A DNA stretch of 64,000 nucleotides, from NCBI GenBank assembly GCA_964304625.1, contig OZ199838.1, forward strand, positions 13,950,001-14,014,000, written 5' to 3'. Source of the stretch: Kudoa neothunni. Its lineage: Eukaryota > Cnidaria. This document shows, in pieces, positions 50,766 to 63,720 of the stretch. The position numbers were made by a program, and so were the translations under genes. The number at the start of each line of letters is the position of its first letter. Positions within the stretch are counted from its first letter, which is position 1. The notes beneath the pieces were generated by a model. It ran no database searches, was not told where the DNA came from, and worked only from the letters and a program-made list of their open reading frames with translations.

Positions 50766-51889
50766 AGTTTTGAAAACTATTTGAGATAGTGACTATCCAT
50801 GTTTGAAAGTAACGTGATGAAACCAAAAAACACTTCAACAGAACAGATAATCAAAATACAGATTAGGAATAATTTATGTGTAACTCGCATTTTCTCTGAA
50901 ATATTAACTAATTTTATCACTTCGAAGACACTGATTAAGATTTAAATATTTAATAATTAAAAAAATAACTAGAATTTCATGTATGAGAGATGCAAATCAG
51001 CTCCCGTTACTAAACGTCGCCACGTGACTACGAGGAGGCATGCAGAATTTAGGTTGCATGCCCTGGCCAGTGCAAAAAAATAGAAATGCGCGGAATCGCA
51101 TTGCACGTACTAGTTACACGCATTTACGTGCGTTTTATATACGAAGCCGGAAGCAGTCTTGACCACTGCGTATCTTTCCCTAAATATTTGAAAATTTTTT
51201 ATTTATTTAGATATTATGTATAATATGTATGTTATACACTCATAACTGAAAATTTCTTCGTCATCTATATTGGAAGTTGGCAAACCAGGCATCGCAGGCT
51301 TTAATTTGTCATTGCTTTACACGCCTGGACCCATTAAAATTACTTCATATCGAGTTATTTGGGACTATTATTGATTCCGATTTTATTAATTCTGACTAAT
51401 ATTTTACATATATTGATTCTTATTTATATGTTTAAACTAATACTGAGATAAATGCAAATCATTTTTCTATTTTTGCGCTTCATGAATACATTATTTATTT
51501 TTTAATTGGTGTTGTCCTATTAATTCTCAAGTTACGCCCTGTTATACAAGTACAAAAATTTTCCTACCCAACATACTCCAGGGTATGCAGTGTATATCTT
51601 GGATGCCCGGACGGCACGTGCCCGCCCCCTATAACACGCACTCGCAAGTCTGGGGTATAGCGAGGTTTTGTGGGATCGGCGAAAAACCTCACTATATCCA
51701 GGTTCGGCTGTATTTATACAAAATAATCTAAGAAATTTTGTTTAGAATAAAAAAATTCGCATTATTAAAATTAGAAATTGACGACCTTGATTAGTTGGCT
51801 CTTTTATTGATAATAAAGTGATTGGTTTACTATGGTTTATATATTTAACCTGGTCGCATTAGATAGAGGACGTGAGCACATGCATTTAA

Positions 51890-52835
51890 CCCTCTGAAGG
51901 CGGAGCTAAAAAACTTACGCTTGAGCCGAGAGGAGTGCCTAAGGTGCCCAAGAGATTTTTTAATTTGAATCGCTCACTTAGATAAAATATTTGTTTTATT
52001 TGGTTATTACTTAATCAAAAATAAAAATGATCGCCTCAAATGTAAAAATATTCAATCGGTCGAGGAAAAAATACAAGGAACTCGTAGCCTTCATTTTGAA
52101 GTAAAAGACAAGAATAGACGAATACTTTCTCAGAAATATAGGTTATGTTTGTATAAATCCATCACACAATTATTGGAAAACTCAAGATTGATTTTCAAGT
52201 GAATTTGTCATTAAAAAGAACAACCGACAACCCCGCCACAACAAAGATATCGAAAAATGTTCGTTAATCTCATTTTGCTTTCGTGGTATTAAATCGTAGG
52301 AATAATTGTTTCCCTTCAAATTACTACCTTTTCGGTTATAATTTTAATTCTATGATAAAAATCAAGGCTGACGTAAAAAGAAAAAAATCAGGTTGGAACA
52401 AAATTAAACATAAATCAACCTGTAATTTCAAAATCGCTATACTACCAAGAGCACTCTTGTCTTACAATAATATCAGGATAATCTCAAAGCTTGTGGATTC
52501 TTACGGTAGAAAATAAAAACCAAACTTATGAAAACTTTTATTCCTTTTAGTTGATTAAAAGATAATTCCTAATTATTAATATTTGATTAAAATTAAATAA
52601 ATGATAAATATAAGAGGCTCGAAAACTTCAAAACACTAAATATTATCGGATCGGCTTTGAAAAAGTAGTTTATTATTTTATAACCTTAAGAAACATAATT
52701 ATTGTTAATTTAGTTTGAAGTTTGTCTCCTATTAAAAGATTACACAGGAAATAATAGAAAATATAAAAAGGTAAACGGGAAATTTCGATAAACTGAATCA
52801 TTGGGTCCTAAAATACCCCCTCCGTCCCGTAAGGG
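51890..52835 (+). mobile_element. piggyBac-like element, family D
   Basis: TTAA flanks both ends (51886-51889 and 52836-52839). The left end is CCCTCTGAAGGCGGAG and the right end read inward is CCCTTACGGGACGGAG. The 52283-52516 frame (NRRNNCFPSNYYLFGY..) could be a piece of transposase but no catalytic motif is present. The 946 bp length implies a deleted copy. Confidence 0.6.
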
Positions 52836-52839
52836 TTAA

Positions 52840-54265
52840 TGAAAACAATTAGTCAAGCAATCGGCACACGCATACCTTAATTATCTCTTATAATTTATAC
52901 TGTACTCTTTAATGCGATCATTTGTTTGATCATGTTTGTGAAATATTTATGAAAGCCTACCAAAACTTTACTTGGAACATGTAAACCAACATAAAATTGA
53001 AAGCATTTATGCATTAGTTATTCAGTTGGATTTCTGTGCACGAAGAGCGATGTTACTTGGGGAAATTCAGAAAAAGACAATTTAGTGACCTGAAATTTCT
53101 ACCCAAGCAAAGCAAAGCACAACAAAAAAAACATAATTGTAGAGGTTATTACATTCGGATTAAGCTTATCTCCCTTAAATTGATTCTCACTATAATAAGG
53201 GTGATGCATAACCAACTTGTTTTTTATAATATTAAAGTTCAATCCAAATATAAATGTGAACTATGAATTATTATATTGAACATTGCTATCATCCTAATTT
53301 CAAAAATACCTACTTAATGCAGTATAAGTGGATTAAGCCGAAAGTAAATTTGTATTAGAGAAATAGTGGCGACGGTACTTTATCATAATATACATACAGA
53401 ATATTAGAATTCAATGCAAACTCAGTTCTTGCCGATAGACTTCAACTACCATTATTTAAGCATTTATTTTATGTTTCTTTCAATTCTGTGAAATAAAATT
53501 TTTATTTAAATCTATAACATTGATTGTAAAGTGTTTTGGTAGATCTAATAGCTAGAATAATGAATAATGAATAATATCGAGGTTTTACATCACAACTATA
53601 GCAATGAGTTGCAAATATTGATTAAAAAAATATTTCGAGTAAAGATATCAAGCTATCGACTGACTTAACCCATGTAAAAAATAATAATCTAACCACACTC
53701 AAAACCCGGAATGAATGAGTGTATAAATCAATGGATATGGGCCACAAGAGATTTTTAATATTTCTACGTAAGTACAGGTCCAAATCAACCAATAGTAACT
53801 ATTTCTAATGATCAACCTTAGATCACGTTAAAAACAATGGAACTATCAACAGATTATTACTATTATGAGTGATAGCTCAATTATAACTAACAATAATTAG
53901 TGTCATGATTATGCCATCAGTTTAACACGACTACTCAATGATTATTTTGTGAAGAATTTTACTATTAGCGCAATTAAATATTCTCTAGCGTTCAACAAGC
54001 TCAAAATACACAGCTAATCTTCTTACTATTGGTAATTTGTATGAGAATGATAATCCCCCCGAAGATGACAGTTTTATCAAATTAAGCGCAGTGTAGGACG
54101 TACGCATGCCAAATTGTGATCTTAATAGGGTGGAAATCTGTTAGAGTAGATTTTGATTTATTTCATGTGGAGGTTGATATATTTGAAACAATTAATTTGT
54201 GGATTGTAGTAATTCCTCACAATACACCTACCAACGTCTCATTCTATTCCTTTCAACTCTCATCA
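52840..54265. other. Upstream of the TAO kinase gene, no gene seen
   Basis: AT-rich and without a recognised element. The open frame of the first kinase exon continues upstream to 54116, so a longer N-terminus or an unspliced leader is possible. Confidence 0.45.
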
Positions 54266-57200
54266 ATGTCACTTGATATTCTAATGGATCAGCCGGAATT
54301 GAAGGATGTGATATCTAAAGAAGATCCTGACGAGTTATTCTGTGAGTTGGAGCAGATTGGCCATGGAAATTTTGGTGCAGTATTCTGTGTAAGTGCGATC
54401 TCATTTGCACTAATATCGCCCGATCAACCATTTGTTGTTTTCCAGCACCAATTTAGGTCGTTGGTTGATTAGTTAATTTTAGAATTTGCTGTTAGTAAAC
54501 AGTCGCTAAAATTTTAATTTTCCTTTTTGAATCCTGTTTTATACCAACTGTTAGGCGAAAACGAAAAAAGAAAGTAACGTAGTGGCCATCAAAAAAATTC
54601 AGTGCAACAAAAAACAAGCTCAACAGGTAATTGTTGAAACTTTAATTTGCTTAATTTTTTGTAGAATATTAACGACGTTGTTAATGAATTGAAAGTGCTC
54701 GCTGAAATGAATCATGAGAATGCCATCGCATTCATGGGTGTTTATTGGAAAAATATGTGTGTTTGGGTATTTATTCTTTTTTTACCACCTTCCTAATTTC
54801 ATATATTGCATAGCTTGTTATGGAGTATTGTGTTGGCTCACTCATCGATATCATGACTGGTACATAGTTTGATAGTTATTTTGGTTGGTCGGTTGATCAC
54901 CACACTATTTCTAGTATCGCACAGTGGGTTTCAGGAAAATGATATTTCTTTAATATGCCAATCCATTACCAAGGTGAATAATTGATTACACGATATCATC
55001 AATTAGTCGACTAATTGCTCACACACAATAGGTATTAGGTTACTTCCATGGTAGAGGATGGATACACCGCGATATAAAAGCAGCCAATATATTGGTCACC
55101 GATAAAGGAGTGATAAAATTGGCAGATTTTGGCAGTTCCTCGTTAAAATCGCCAGCAAATACTTTTATTGGTTCACCATACTGGTATGTGATTTGATAAT
55201 TTGAATGATGTTCTTACCACTATATAATTTTTGTCCAATAGGATGGCACCTGAAGTTATATTGGCTATGGAAGATGGTTTATACGATCAGAATGTAATTT
55301 TAATTGCAAATTATTCTACCCACTTTATTAACTAATTGTAATTAAATGTCAATAATAAAATTGCGGTTGTAATTGTATTAATCCGAAACACAATAGGGGA
55401 TATTAGTGTATTTGTTATTTTGATAAGTTTTAAGTTCACATAAATTATTCAAAAATAAAAGTTTTCAAAGAAAGCTCGTTAATAACTGTTCATAATTTGT
55501 ATAGAGTGATATATGGTCGTTGGGTATTACTGCTATTGAATTAGGTATTTGTTAATTTTATGGATGATTGTTGTATTATCTAATTGTAGCTGAAACTAAA
55601 CCTCCAAGATTTGAAATGAATGCGATGAGTGCTTTGTATTATATAGCTCAAAACGATGCGCCCACATTAGCAGATCCCAAAAAATATTCGGCAGACTTTG
55701 TTGATTTTGTAAAAAAATGCCTCCAGAAGGAACCTTCCAGTAGACCATCCTCTCAGGATCTGTTTCAAGTACGTTAAATCCTTCTACAGATCATTTTTTA
55801 GATTGATATAGTTTCCGTTTCTTTGCCGAGATGTCGACAACCATCACTTAATTGAACTGATACAACGATGTTTGAATCAAGTGGTTGAAATCGACAACGA
55901 GTCCTACGTGAAACTCAAGACATTATGCTACGAGTTGACCGACTCAGAGACTGCTAGTGACAACTCCACACCTAGTGTAAATTGAACTGCTGAGTCGCAA
56001 CCATCTATTTGTTGATTGTAGTTGTCTTTGCAAGATAGCAAGAGCGATACCAGAAACCAAAATGTATTATTTATACGATAACCATACCAAATTAGACGAT
56101 TGATATTGTTTAGAGCAAACAAAAACTGCACAGAGAATCATCTGTCAGAAACAACACCATTAAACTTACCTCGATGATTGCAGAAGAGTGTCAAAGCAGC
56201 CAAAATGTTTTAAATCAAAATCTTGCTGTAATTCATTCCTACATATTTATTTATGTCTTTCTATTATGAACAGTTAAAATAAAGTGACCAATAAGTTGAT
56301 GTTATTTTGTAATTAGGACTACCGGCAACTCAGAAACGATCTCAACAAACTTGTTCATGCCACCCAACTCAAACTATCTAATATGTTGTCGGAAACAAGA
56401 CGAAATTTTGAACGCCAACTAGAAACTCAAAAACACGATTCTGAAAAAATTATAGAAAAATTCAAAACGAAACATTCCTCCGACTTTGAAGCCCTTGTAA
56501 GCTTTGCTTTAGATACTTCTAGTTTTGATAGTGTGTGATGTACCCTTATATCGATCTGTAATATTTTTAGGTAAAATCTCAAATTCAGGCTGAGAAGAAA
56601 CGCCTTAAAATGGACAGCATCAATACAAAGGTATTGTCTTATTATGAATGTGAGGATAACTTGGTTATTTTGTCTAATTAATAGGGTCGTTATAAGTCAA
56701 TGAATGAAAGTCTAATCAAGGAACTTCCGCAAATCTTTTTCCTTCGACAGCGACAAGTTTTAGAGCGCTTGATGCACCATCAAAATTACTACTACGAGGT
56801 TAGTTTTTGTTGTGGCATTGCTAACCAACATTTCTGCTTTATCATTTGACTCTTAACAAAGTTGAGGTGTTTTCTCCCCTGGACATTATAACAATGTCTC
56901 ATATTTAAATTCCCCCAATTTATTTTCTATTCAAAATCAAAATTTGATAATTGTAGGGGATATTCATAGTTTTGTTAGTCATGACAGCTAATTAGATTCT
57001 ATTCTTTAATTTGCATTGAGTTGCAAACATTTTATTGCTTAATTGGATTTTGTTTCAAAAATATTATTATTTACTTGCATCGAGTTGCAACGATTCTAAT
57101 ATTTAATTGTATTGTGTTGCCACCCGCGCTCGATATGATAAGTTTTTGTCTAAATTTGTTGATATAAATAATTCGTAAGATGTACTCAACTATGTGATAT

Positions 57201-60200
57201 TGGATTAATACGATAACTTTGAAAGTAAACAAAATTTATTTTTTAACCCCGGCTTAAAGATAGTTAAGTTACTACAGTCGAACCTCGGTTATCCGGAAGA
57301 TATTTTAAATTTTATTTGGATTTTATTGAAATTACGAGTCGATAAATGTTGGATTATCCGGAAACCGGAATAACTATTTAATCTTAATTCCGGATAAAAG
57401 TATCAACCATCACCTTACGACATATACAAAGTAAGATATATACAGGGATGGCCAGACTTGCCAGATCGGGAGCCTACTTTTAGGTTGCCCAAATTTTCAA
57501 GAGCCAGAAGGCATTAAAATAATTTATGTACCTCTTACTTATTTAAAATTAATATTTTTGGGAAATATTAAAATAAAATGTTTTAGAATTATAAATAAAG
57601 GTTTATCATTTTTTTCTTGTTCAGCTAATCGTTGGAAAACTTATATAAATTTTTACTGGTGCGATTTTTGATGGTTTTCCCAAAAAGTGAATTAGTAGTT
57701 AATGATCCAAGAAACTTTTTTTCTATAAAAAATGGTCACTAAAATAATAAAAGATTTTTCATATTTAATCATGTATGGTGGCCTGACAAAAAATAAAATT
57801 AATAATTTACGAATAAAGTAAAAACACAAGAATTTAATGCTTTCGAAAAAATTATTTTAAAAATTGTTTTTCTAATGTTGAAAGTTTTTCATGTTTCCAT
57901 GTTATCTGTGAGCTAGTGGTAATCTGGTTCGTGTGCTGTTAACGCTGTACGAGTTAGTCCCGTCAGGTGTTTGTTTGTGAAGGAGGGATCCGCGATGCTT
58001 TGATTGTACAAACTTCATCGTTGAATAGACTCACAATAATAACTTATTCTGAAGATAGAAACAAGTTTGAGGAAAATTTCTTTTAATTTTTAATATTTAG
58101 TTTCTAGAGTGTAGTTCCAAAATTCGCTTTTAGAGTTGGAATTATGAATCATTTTTAAAGCTTTAATGCCTGTTTTGTTCTTTCGTTATCTATCACTTTG
58201 GTAATGGATAAACACTGATTTTAATTGTAGTTCATAATTAGAACTAGTAATAATTCTAGTTTGCATCAAATATTAAAACTATATATATGCTAGTTTATAA
58301 CTGTTTTCTAATCAAAAATATTATCTAGTTTACGATTAAAGAGTTCATTTATTCATTTGATTAAATAGTTTAAACGTTATACTTTTTCGAATTTACGCAC
58401 TGGTTGAATTATAAAAAATTCGACTCGAACAAACTTTTTCAAGAGCCACGTTTTGGCCATATCTGGTGTATACCAATGCAATATTGAAAACAAAAATATT
58501 TCTAGGTCAATTATAAATTTTTCTTTTAAAACTTAGGTTAAGCTTTCAGTTTTTATATAAATTTGTATTTTGTCTGAACATGTTCCTGTATGTACATGTG
58601 TATTAACCCTTAAAGGATAACCGTTGGATTCGCGCTTCCATCTTTCTGTTATTTTTTGTGAAACTTGATATATTTTGTGTAATTTCGCTAAACTTTTAAC
58701 TAATTTTATTATGTCGGTCGGTAGATAATGCTTTTATAAAAATGTAGATGGAGTTCTAGTGAATATGCACAAAATATAACATGTTTAACAACAAAATTTA
58801 TAAACTTAATAATATAAAGGTGGACGCGTGGAGCCCAAGGTTATCCTTTAAGGGTTAAATCAACGTTAATTACCGATTATTTAAAAAAGTATACTACTCC
58901 TCCGTGGACTTGTTTTTCTCCTTTAATTATGTACTTTTTTTTCTTTTAGTCTCCATATTCTTTGTTAATAGATATACCAATATTTTTAATTCAAATTGCG
59001 GAAGTTAACTATTTTATTTAATAAATAGTAAAAATTGTTTATAACCCAAGTAAACAATTCTTTAAGTCAGTATTTCTCTACAAATTTTACACTCGTACTC
59101 CCATGCTAATTTCCTCGCTCACTTCGTATCCCATCCTCTGAATAATAGGTCAAAGTTTAATTAGACATTATTTAAGTGTGAAAATAATAATATAAGTAAA
59201 TTATGTTTTTTATTATTTTAAATGATATTTTAACTTTCTAATTTTCCCAATTATTTTTAAAATGCATAAATTGAAACAAAGTTTTTTTGATCAACTCAAT
59301 TTTTTACGCACTATTGAAAAAGAAAATATCCTTTTCTGCCCCATGACTTAGAACTCAACGATTGAAGCTATTACTTATTCCTGCTTGAACGTATCATTTT
59401 TATGTAAAGTAATAAACAATCCTAACTAAAAAATGTTATTAAAATTATTTAAAAATATTAAAAACAACAAATTTATATGAAAGTGATACTAGATTATACT
59501 AATAAAAATTATAGTCGCTTGATTAAATTCTGCACTTAAAGGAGCAATTTAAATATGCTAAATAATTATAACCAATCCATATAGTTCTCAAAAAACTCGT
59601 TATTCAAACAAAAATGTTATTTGGTGTTTAATTGATCCGGCGACTTTCTCGCTCTCGCCCTCGCCGATTTTTGATAAGTAATTCAAAGCATGGAACATTG
59701 TTGGGAAATGACGCCTGCAAATCGTTTGGGGTTCAAGGAATTCCGATACCTTTTATTTTTGTACAATAACATCGAGAAGTCTGTTTCATATATCATCTAG
59801 TGTGGGAAAACCTAGCGAATTCCCTATTTTGTATTGAGTCAGATTTTAATCTAAACATTGAGGAAATGGGTCCAGAGAAATTCAAAACAGATGTATTCTT
59901 AATGTACCTGAATATAAATAACCAATAATTCTATTAAAATTGACATTCATTTATTTTAATGTACAAATGAATGCTCTGATTTTTGTTGTACCAGAATTTT
60001 TAGACAATTTAGTTAAAATTCTTATCAAAGAACAGGTACAAATTCGAGAATGTAACGTAACAAAGAAGTTACAATTCAATGATGGATCTCAAATTTAGAT
60101 GGGAAAAGTTTATACCTCATCGTAGTTTTATTTTTAAGGATCCAGGTTATCTCTAAGTAGAGAAAAATGCCGAAAACCTAATCACAATATAAGCATAAAA

Positions 60201-61814
60201 ACATGTTACTTTAAAAGACAACACAGTTACGATTTTACATGAAAATAGCGAGTGATAGACTTTGCAGGTTGAATACACTTAATACAAGTTATTGCATTAA
60301 TGGCCCATTTCGTACAATTATGTGAAAAAAATTGATGACAAACAACCAATAATATTATTACACGCATGACGTCTTTACATGATTTAAATGGGGACTAACG
60401 AAAATTACGAGATGAATATATTAATATTAATTTTTAAATTTATTCTAGAATGACTCCCGCATCCCCGGTGGTAGTTCCTCGCATCCCGTGTAGGGAAAGA
60501 CCGCTTTAAGTAAAAATTTCCAACAATGCGCGCGCGATATATTGTTTATGTTCGATTAACCGGAACCTCGTTATCCGGAAAGAAAATCGCTAATCTTGAA
60601 TTTTCCGGATAATCGAGGTTCTACTGTATATAAAATCACGATGCCAACGGGTAATAATATATGATTTCAATATATACAAGAATTTTTCTAATAGAGATAA
60701 TAATATTTATTTTATTATAACATCCTATCCAGTTATCAAAAAGTATTGATCTAAGATGTTAGTTTGACGTATGATGTTGTGCATAGGTTGTAAATATGAA
60801 GAGATTTTATTGTGGGGCTTAAAAATATATTGGGGTAAAAATCACTTTAAGGCAGTTATAGAGCTAATGTTGACTGAAACATTTAACAATGAAAATACTA
60901 ATCATTGCACCTTTAGCTGCTGATGTTGGAAAAAAATGAGAAAGAAAATTACTTTTCTCTCTACAAAAATATGCATGAGGCATTGTGTCAGTTGAGAATT
61001 GACCATTTTCATCAAATTTGTAAATTAAAACAAGAACACCTTGAACAAATGCAGGAAGCAGAACTCAAAAATCAAAATGTGTATTCTACAAAATTAGAAG
61101 TTCAACTGCGCAAAAAACACATAAACGAATTAAAACAAAAACCAAAAACAATGAAATCTATGGAATCCAGTTTACGAAAAATCTACATGGAAAATGCAAG
61201 ATTAGCCAATCAAATGTATCGCCAAAAAGTGGAACAGGCTTCACAATGTAATCCTAAAGAAAACATGCCCTACATAAAACAACAGCTAAAACGAGAAAGA
61301 TTGAAAAAATTATCCACATTTGAAGCTGAATTTCAAGAATCTCTTGCAAAACAATCGCTCGAAATGGAAGTCAAACTCAGCTCTCAACAAGAAAAAGAGA
61401 AGGATGAATTGCATATGAAATTACATTCTGAACTTGATCAACTAAAGCAATCACAATCTTTTGTTAATAAACACATTGACTCCCAATTGGATGATCAGCT
61501 GAAATCAATTAAAATGGAAGTCAATGAAAAATTGGATGAATGCGTTAAAAAAGTAAATCTTTGTTTTTAGTTGTTCTTTTTTATTAATTGTTTTCATCAA
61601 ATAGCTTGAGAAAGAAAGGAGGGAATTGGGTGATTATTTCAACGTTGAAATAAGCAAAATGGAAGTCGAACGCACCACTATCACCAAAGAGATTGAAAAA
61701 CAACGAAATGCCTTTAATAATCATGAACTTGTTATGTACCCACCTTCTCCTTCGTACGTGTATGATCAACTGACGCGTACACCACTAAATCCAAAATCAA
61801 GACCATATATTTAA
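54266..61814 (+). CDS. Tao: TAO-family STE20 serine/threonine kinase (17 exons)
   Basis: MAP3K-level STE20 kinase of the TAO family, which in animals acts on the p38/MKK3-6 and Hippo routes and on microtubules. Exons: 54266-54388, 54555-54626, 54665-54766, 54814-54859, 54915-54973, 55032-55183, 55242-55293, 55505-55544, 55590-55768, 55812-55976, 56022-56063, 56114-56227, 56317-56496, 56571-56630, 56685-56798, 60917-61552, 61605-61814. Every junction keeps frame, giving about 781 residues. Kinase motifs: [10 protein letters not shown] (32-40), VVAIKK with Lys54, alpha-C Glu73, HRDIKAAN with Asp148, DFG at 166-168, FIGSPYWMAPEV and [33 protein letters not shown] is close to the [24 protein letters not shown]. 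The rest is a long coiled coil (about 380-750) with [18 protein letters not shown], matching RRKHVMEVRQQPKSLKS of vertebrate TAOK. Intron 15 is 4118 bp and full of transposons; the others are 38-211 bp. ATG 54266 aligns with the family start. Confidence 0.95.
57443..58465 (-). mobile_element. Non-autonomous hAT, deleted relative of the 19.5 kb hAT
   Basis: The left end CAGGGATGGCCAGACTTGCC and the right end (inward CAGATATGGCCAAAAC) match the two ends of the hAT at 19522-24286. Internal stretches also match: ATTACCAAAGTGATAGATA near 58190, and AAAGCATCGCGGATCCCTC near 57990, which corresponds to the C-terminal coding end at 23700. The middle is deleted, leaving 1023 bp. The flanking 8-mers GATATATA and GTGTATAC agree only partly. 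Confidence 0.8.
58607..58854. mobile_element. piggyBac-type MITE, family B
   Basis: TTAA on both sides (58603-58606 and 58855-58858). A 16 bp terminal inverted repeat CCCTTAAAGGATAACC is identical at both ends and nearly identical to the end of the family B transposase copy at 27858, which could have mobilised it. 248 bp, no coding. Confidence 0.9.
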
Positions 61815-62221
61815 CAACTTTCCCATTAGGCATATCCTTTTATACATCAACCCGCCGCCATATATTTTAAAATCAAAACCATATTTATATATTCATTTTA
61901 TTTGTTTCTTTTCATTTTATAAATATTTCCCTTTATTTATCGTTGGTTTCATGGAGCGTTCGGAGAGCGCGTCTTGATTATGCGAATTATTGTACTTAAA
62001 GATTTGATCAGTTTTCTAATTAGTTGTCTCTAGCTAATGATATTTAAAATTTAAGGTTGCGTTTTAGATTAATTTTCTATGGTTATAGGAATTTGTATAA
62101 CTGTTACGAACACCTTTGGTTCTTCTATTTCAACTTTTTTTGTGTACAAGGTAAAAACCAAGACGAAACTTATAACGCGATGAAGTTCTGGATAGTTCGA
62201 TTACTTCGATCAACGCTATAC
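61815..62221. other. Downstream of the kinase gene
   Basis: Probable 3' UTR and intergenic DNA. The frame at 62057-62239 has no recognised motif and is not called. Confidence 0.4.
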
Positions 62222-62600
62222 GCACCACAGGACGATTAACATCATCCCCCATATCCTTCTGCGGTAGTGTGGGCGTTTAACCCACTAAAAAAACGGTGGC
62301 GGAGCAACCACCACTCCAAACCCTATCGTCCATAGGGATTTTAGCTCTACAGAGATCTCAAGCCTGTTTGTACATCCCCGACGACTCAAACGTCTAATTA
62401 AATCTCCCATGCTAGGTCGAATTATAATAATAGGTGGAATTACAATTATAATGCAATCGCCCTCTAACAACAGCTCCTAGTACGGGGTGAAATCATTCGT
62501 ACGGAAACAGTAGACTGATCAATATCGGGGCTCGAATTCAGTATCTCCGGGTATTGAGTCCAGTCATCACACCACTAAATTATGTGTCCTCGACCTATGC
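62222..62600 (-). mobile_element. Candidate tRNA-derived SINE
   Basis: On the minus strand an A-box-like TAATTTAGTGG (62572-62582) is followed 43 bases later by a B-box-like GAATTCGAGCC (62529-62539). This is the RNA polymerase III internal promoter layout of tRNA-derived SINEs. The stretch after it is less AT-rich than its surroundings and ends in a hairpin-prone GGTGG..CCACC segment near 62296-62313. Only one copy is in the window, so the borders are guesses. Confidence 0.42.
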
Positions 62601-62922
62601 AAGTATAGTTCTCCTCTCTTTCTCTCCTCGATTTTGTGGGGTTTGTTGCAGTAGAGTGTCACTCCCACTACTATCGTCAAAGCGCTTGATATGCGATGAA
62701 TCACGCCGGGCCAGTCTAATTTGGTGACGACACAATCCCACTAGTATATAACGACCAACTCAGGTTTTTTATTTAAAACTTTCGCGATCCATTGGATTTT
62801 GACATAAATAAAAATTTCAAAATCTTTAATATTAATATTAAAATATAAGTATTTTATGCGAAAATAATATTTTTGTCAATAAAAGTGGAAATTTCTTAAA
62901 ATTTATTCGACATAATCTAATA

Positions 62923-63506
62923 CAGGGGTTCTCAACCGCAGGTAAATTAAGTAACCTCGAAATAAGATGAGCACAATTTTCGGATTATGGGTTTGTGATG
63001 TACATAAGGATTTCTAAGGAATTATTTTATTTATGGCTAGTAAACTCAATAAGGAGTCGACAGAACTGCTTTAAATGTTTTAGGAAGAAATATTTAACAA
63101 CTATTTATAAAACTACAATCGGTCTCTTCCTTATATGATGCGTTTATCTTTTAGTGATGTAGCTTAATAATCACAATACTTAAAATGACTATTTTCATGG
63201 TAAATAATATTCAAGTGTCATTATTTTTGACTGCTTTTAATTATGTCTGGCTCTCAGAGCGAAGGATTGGAATAGAAATAATTCAATTCAGCAGAATCTA
63301 AAAAATTAAATCTGTAGGCAGCTCGTGAGTAGGAGTTGATGGGATTAAAAATTGCCATTATGCAAGCGTATGTGCCATTTAGGACCAGAATTTATCTCTC
63401 AAATAGTCTCTACCATAGTTGAACCAATATAAAATCTTAAATTAAATATGTATTTGACTTCCAAGCTAATGGTGTAAATTTGAAAAAAAACAGTCGAGAA
63501 CCCCTG
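62923..63506. mobile_element. hAT MITE
   Basis: The ends are CAGGGGTTCTCAACCG and, inward from the right, CAGGGGTTCTCGACTG. The 8 bp flanks ATCTAATA and GTTTAATA agree at six positions, consistent with an aged hAT target duplication. 584 bp with no coding region. Confidence 0.82.
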
Positions 63507-63628
63507 GTTTAATACATAAACAACATGCATTTGTATATAGATATCTATTATCAGTTTCCATATTTTTGTTGTGCTGCAGATTCTCTAGGAAAACTTCACA
63601 GATCAATGATTGAAAAATTTATAATCTA

Positions 63629-63720
63629 GATCAGTAGTTTTCAACTGGTGATCCCCGGATTCTTAGGGCCCGCCAAGGTCGCCTAAGGGATCCGTAGCCT
63701 CGAAAAATATAGAAACTAAT
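63629..63720 (+). mobile_element. Candidate hAT terminus (Charlie-like)
   Basis: CAGTAGTTTTCAACTGGTGA, followed by TCCCCGGATTC and CGCCAAGGTC, resembles the CAG-GGTTCTCAACC-GGTCC-CGG ends of Charlie-like elements. No matching end was seen before the window closes. Confidence 0.4.

Larger units (their letters stand above)
47446..51710 (+). mobile_element. Large pogo/Tigger-like element with nested insertions
   Basis: The left end reads TAGTCGGGTCATGATATAGT; the right end, read inward, is CAGCCGAACCTGGATATAGT. TA lies on both sides. Near 47953-48195 a DDE fragment survives (YPKNAASCMQSMDVGIIYYL), which corresponds to LPKNTTSILQTLDLGIIRCL in the Tigger at 20.5 kb. A second TIR element (48295-49479) and a hAT zinc-finger relic lie inside. 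The pairing of the two ends is inference. Confidence 0.55.
57275..60626. mobile_element. Pogo-like element in kinase intron 15, with nested MITEs
   Basis: The ends are CAGTCGAACCTCGGTTATCC and, inward from the right, CAGTAGAACCTCGATTATCC, with TA on both sides. The motif TTATCCGGAA or its complement recurs inside both ends (about 57289, 57354, 57405, 60568, 60603). No transposase is readable. Two smaller elements (57443-58465 and 58607-58854) lie within. An alternative is a short 80 bp palindromic unit at 60546-60626 on its own, so the pairing is moderate. Confidence 0.6.

Noticed and set aside
60546-60626. Free-standing 80 bp palindromic element
   Set aside because: Possible, but the same terminal sequence is found inverted at 57275 with TA flanks on both sides, so it is better read as the right end of that longer unit.
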